A stretch of 35,454 nt of DNA from Candidatus Pelagibacterales bacterium (GTDB lineage: Bacteria > Pseudomonadota > Alphaproteobacteria > Pelagibacterales > Pelagibacteraceae), in the NCBI GenBank assembly GCA_947497305.1, contig CANMFY010000002.1, positions 1 to 35,454 on the forward strand, in the 5' to 3' direction. Under the pieces are notes generated by a model. The model searched no databases. It was not told the origin of the DNA and saw only the letters and a list, made by a program, of their open reading frames with translations. How positions within the stretch are numbered: position 1 is the stretch's first letter; every line of letters begins with the position of its first letter. Below are positions 34,361-35,454 of this stretch, in pieces. A program made the position numbers and the translations under genes.

Positions 34361-34392
34361 TCTGATCATATCTGAATCATTGAATGGTCATT
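34361..34392. promoter_or_regulatory. Cluster of TGA/TCAT half-sites upstream of glnK
   Basis: Three similar units lie in tandem: TGATCAT, TGAATCAT and TGAATGGTCAT, with the TGA arm opposed to a TCA arm at spacings of zero, one and four bases. They sit 65-95 bases before the glnK start and after the LysR-like gene, the position of an activator site. No NtrC or sigma54 consensus is evident. Confidence 0.3.
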
Positions 34393-34455
34393 TCATTTTA
34401 AAAAAAATCTTTGTTACTGCTGTTATTAATTTAAATAAACAAAACAGGGAGTAAT

Positions 34456-34794
34456 ATGAAACTAATTACTGCAATCATAAAACCTGAACAAGCTGATAAT
34501 GTTAAGAAAGCTCTTAACAAAGTTGGTGTTGAGGGTTTGACGATGTCAGATGTAAAGGGATATGGAAGGCAAAAAGGCCATACTGAATTTTATCGAGGCT
34601 CTGAGTATGAAGTCACTTTTCTTCCAAAAACAAAACTTGAAATAGCAGTCTCGACAAAAAGATATGCCAAGGCTCTAGATGCCATACTCAAGACAGCTAA
34701 AACTGGAAAAATTGGGGATGGTAAAATTTTTGTAACTAACTTAACACAAGTAATTCGTGTTCGAACAGGAGAAAAAGGAGAGAAAGCAATATGA
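34456..34794 (+). CDS. glnK: Nitrogen regulatory protein P-II
   Basis: A 112-aa P-II trimer subunit that reports nitrogen state through 2-oxoglutarate and ATP/ADP binding. T-loop motif GYGRQKGHTEFYRGSEYEV has the uridylylation Tyr51, and the B-loop reads TGKIGDGKIFV with C-loop VIRVRTGE. A strong GGGAG ribosome site lies six bases before the ATG. The stop overlaps the amtB start by four bases (ATGA), so the pairing with AmtB marks it as GlnK, which plugs the ammonium channel. It could be called GlnB by sequence alone. Confidence 0.96.
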   Translation: MKLITAIIKPEQADNVKKALNKVGVEGLTMSDVKGYGRQKGHTEFYRGSEYEVTFLPKTKLEIAVSTKRYAKALDAILKTAKTGKIGDGKIFVTNLTQVIRVRTGEKGEKAI

Positions 34795-35454
34795 TTAAAA
34801 TAATATCTCAGATTTCATTATTTTTCATAATTTTACTTCAATCAACCATGGCTTTTGCGCAAGCTAAACCAGTTTTAAATTCTGGTGATGCCTCATGGAT
34901 GTTAACAAGTACAGCACTTGTATTATTGATGACTATTCCAGGACTTGCACTGTTTTATGGAGGATTAGTAGGTAAAAAAAATGTTGTTTCAACGATAAGC
35001 CAATCATTTATGATCACATGCATTGTCACACTTATGTGGTTTGTTTGTGGATATTCACTCACCTTTGGTGAGGGAAATTTATTTATAGGTGATTTTTCAA
35101 AAACTTTCCTTAAAGGCGTTGAGGTTGCTGGTTTGACGATGACGATTCCAGAGTCAGTATTCGTTGTCTATCAATTAACTTTTGCAATTATTACTGTTGC
35201 ACTGATTTGTGGATCAGTAGTTGAAAGAATAAATTTTGGTGCATTATTTATATTTGTAATCTTGTGGGTAATTTTAGTTTACGCACCAATAGGTCATATG
35301 GTTTGGGGAGGCGGTTATCTTTCTAAAATGGGTGTGCTAGATTTTGCAGGCGGAACTGTTGTACATATTAATTCAGGTATCGCTGGTTTAGTAGCAGCAA
35401 TTGTTATTGGAAAAAGAAAATCAAAAGCTCGACCACACAACGTTGCATTAACTA
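34791..35454 (+). CDS. amtB: Ammonium transporter AmtB (3' end outside window)
   Basis: The first 221 residues of an Amt-family ammonium channel. A signal-like N-terminal segment (ISQISLFFIILLQSTMAFAQ) is followed by SGDASWMLTSTALVLLMTIPGLALFYGGLV, the strongly conserved first helix. Further helices carry YQLTFAIITVALICGSVVERI, with the gate Phe in QLTFA, and HMVWGGGYLSKMGVLDFAGGTVVHINSG, with the conserved Asp and pore His. Translationally coupled to glnK. The remaining helices lie past base 35454. Confidence 0.97.
   Translation, partial: MIKIISQISLFFIILLQSTMAFAQAKPVLNSGDASWMLTSTALVLLMTIPGLALFYGGLVGKKNVVSTISQSFMITCIVTLMWFVCGYSLTFGEGNLFIGDFSKTFLKGVEVAGLTMTIPESVFVVYQLTFAIITVALICGSVVERINFGALFIFVILWVILVYAPIGHMVWGGGYLSKMGVLDFAGGTVVHINSGIAGLVAAIVIGKRKSKARPHNVALT

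Noticed and set aside
1-35454. tRNA genes, CRISPR arrays, insertion sequences, prophage or toxin-antitoxin genes
   Set aside because: Nearly all bases are assigned to coding genes, spacers are short, and I saw no cloverleaf-like ends, regularly spaced repeats or transposase motifs.

Overview
The window is a very AT-rich, gene-dense stretch of a bacterial chromosome. It has no mobile elements, CRISPR arrays or rRNA/tRNA genes that I can see, and no gap over 300 bases without a gene. The gene content is alphaproteobacterial: a RegA/PrrA-type regulator, a ChvI/ChvG pair next to ahcY-tsaE-amgK, class I lysyl-tRNA synthetase, a J-domain protein-cobS-cobT operon divergent from bolA, and the ferritin-domain VIT1-type exporter MbfA. 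Low GC, overlapping genes and tiny spacers suggest a streamlined, free-living, probably marine lineage (SAR11/Pelagibacterales-like or HIMB59-like). The exact clade is inference.

Layout. 1-2863 (minus): polyamine operon of an ornithine/lysine decarboxylase, a deoxyhypusine-synthase-like enzyme and an N-carbamoylputrescine-amidase-like hydrolase cut by the window edge. 3033-3599 (plus): divergent RegA-type response regulator. 3592-5093 (minus): BioY biotin transporter and an ABC-2-type ATPase. 5142-15632 (plus): polA, chvI, chvG, ahcY, tsaE, amgK-like, lysK, pyrD. 15600-17103 (minus): DUF3429 and TauE/SafE membrane proteins. 17241-18136 (plus): rpmB and a YhhQ-type queuosine-precursor transporter. 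18129-21541 (minus): J-protein, cobS, cobT; bolA diverges from them. 21826-23437 (minus): aroK-aroB. 23497-23655 (plus): a 52-aa membrane peptide. 23660-25267 (minus): malate synthase A. 25329-26435 (plus): accA with an unusual C-terminal membrane helix. 26421-29006 (minus): secA. 29089-30351 (plus): argJ. 30353-32024 (minus): iron permease FTR1 and iron exporter MbfA. 32174-33419 (minus): an unassigned operon of three small membrane proteins. 33473 to the end (plus): periplasmic histidine phosphatase, a one-domain LysR-like protein, and glnK-amtB, with amtB running off the window.

How it works together. Most genes are housekeeping (replication/repair, methyl cycle, translation, aromatic, arginine and pyrimidine synthesis, fatty-acid initiation, secretion, nitrogen sensing). 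Two sensing modules are present: a ChvG/ChvI pair that has lost the neighbouring PTS-type genes seen in rhizobia, and a RegA whose kinase is not nearby. Five of six tail-to-tail gene pairs overlap by 8-33 bases and the sixth is one base apart, so there is no room for ordinary terminators between them.

The points most worth a second look are the membrane-anchored AccA, the polyamine operon with a deoxyhypusine-synthase-like enzyme, the duplicated Cys/His finger in the J-protein next to cobS-cobT, the unassigned membrane operon with a 44-aa member, and the stand-alone LysR DNA-binding domain before glnK. I saw no clear-cut wholly new defence or mobile system.
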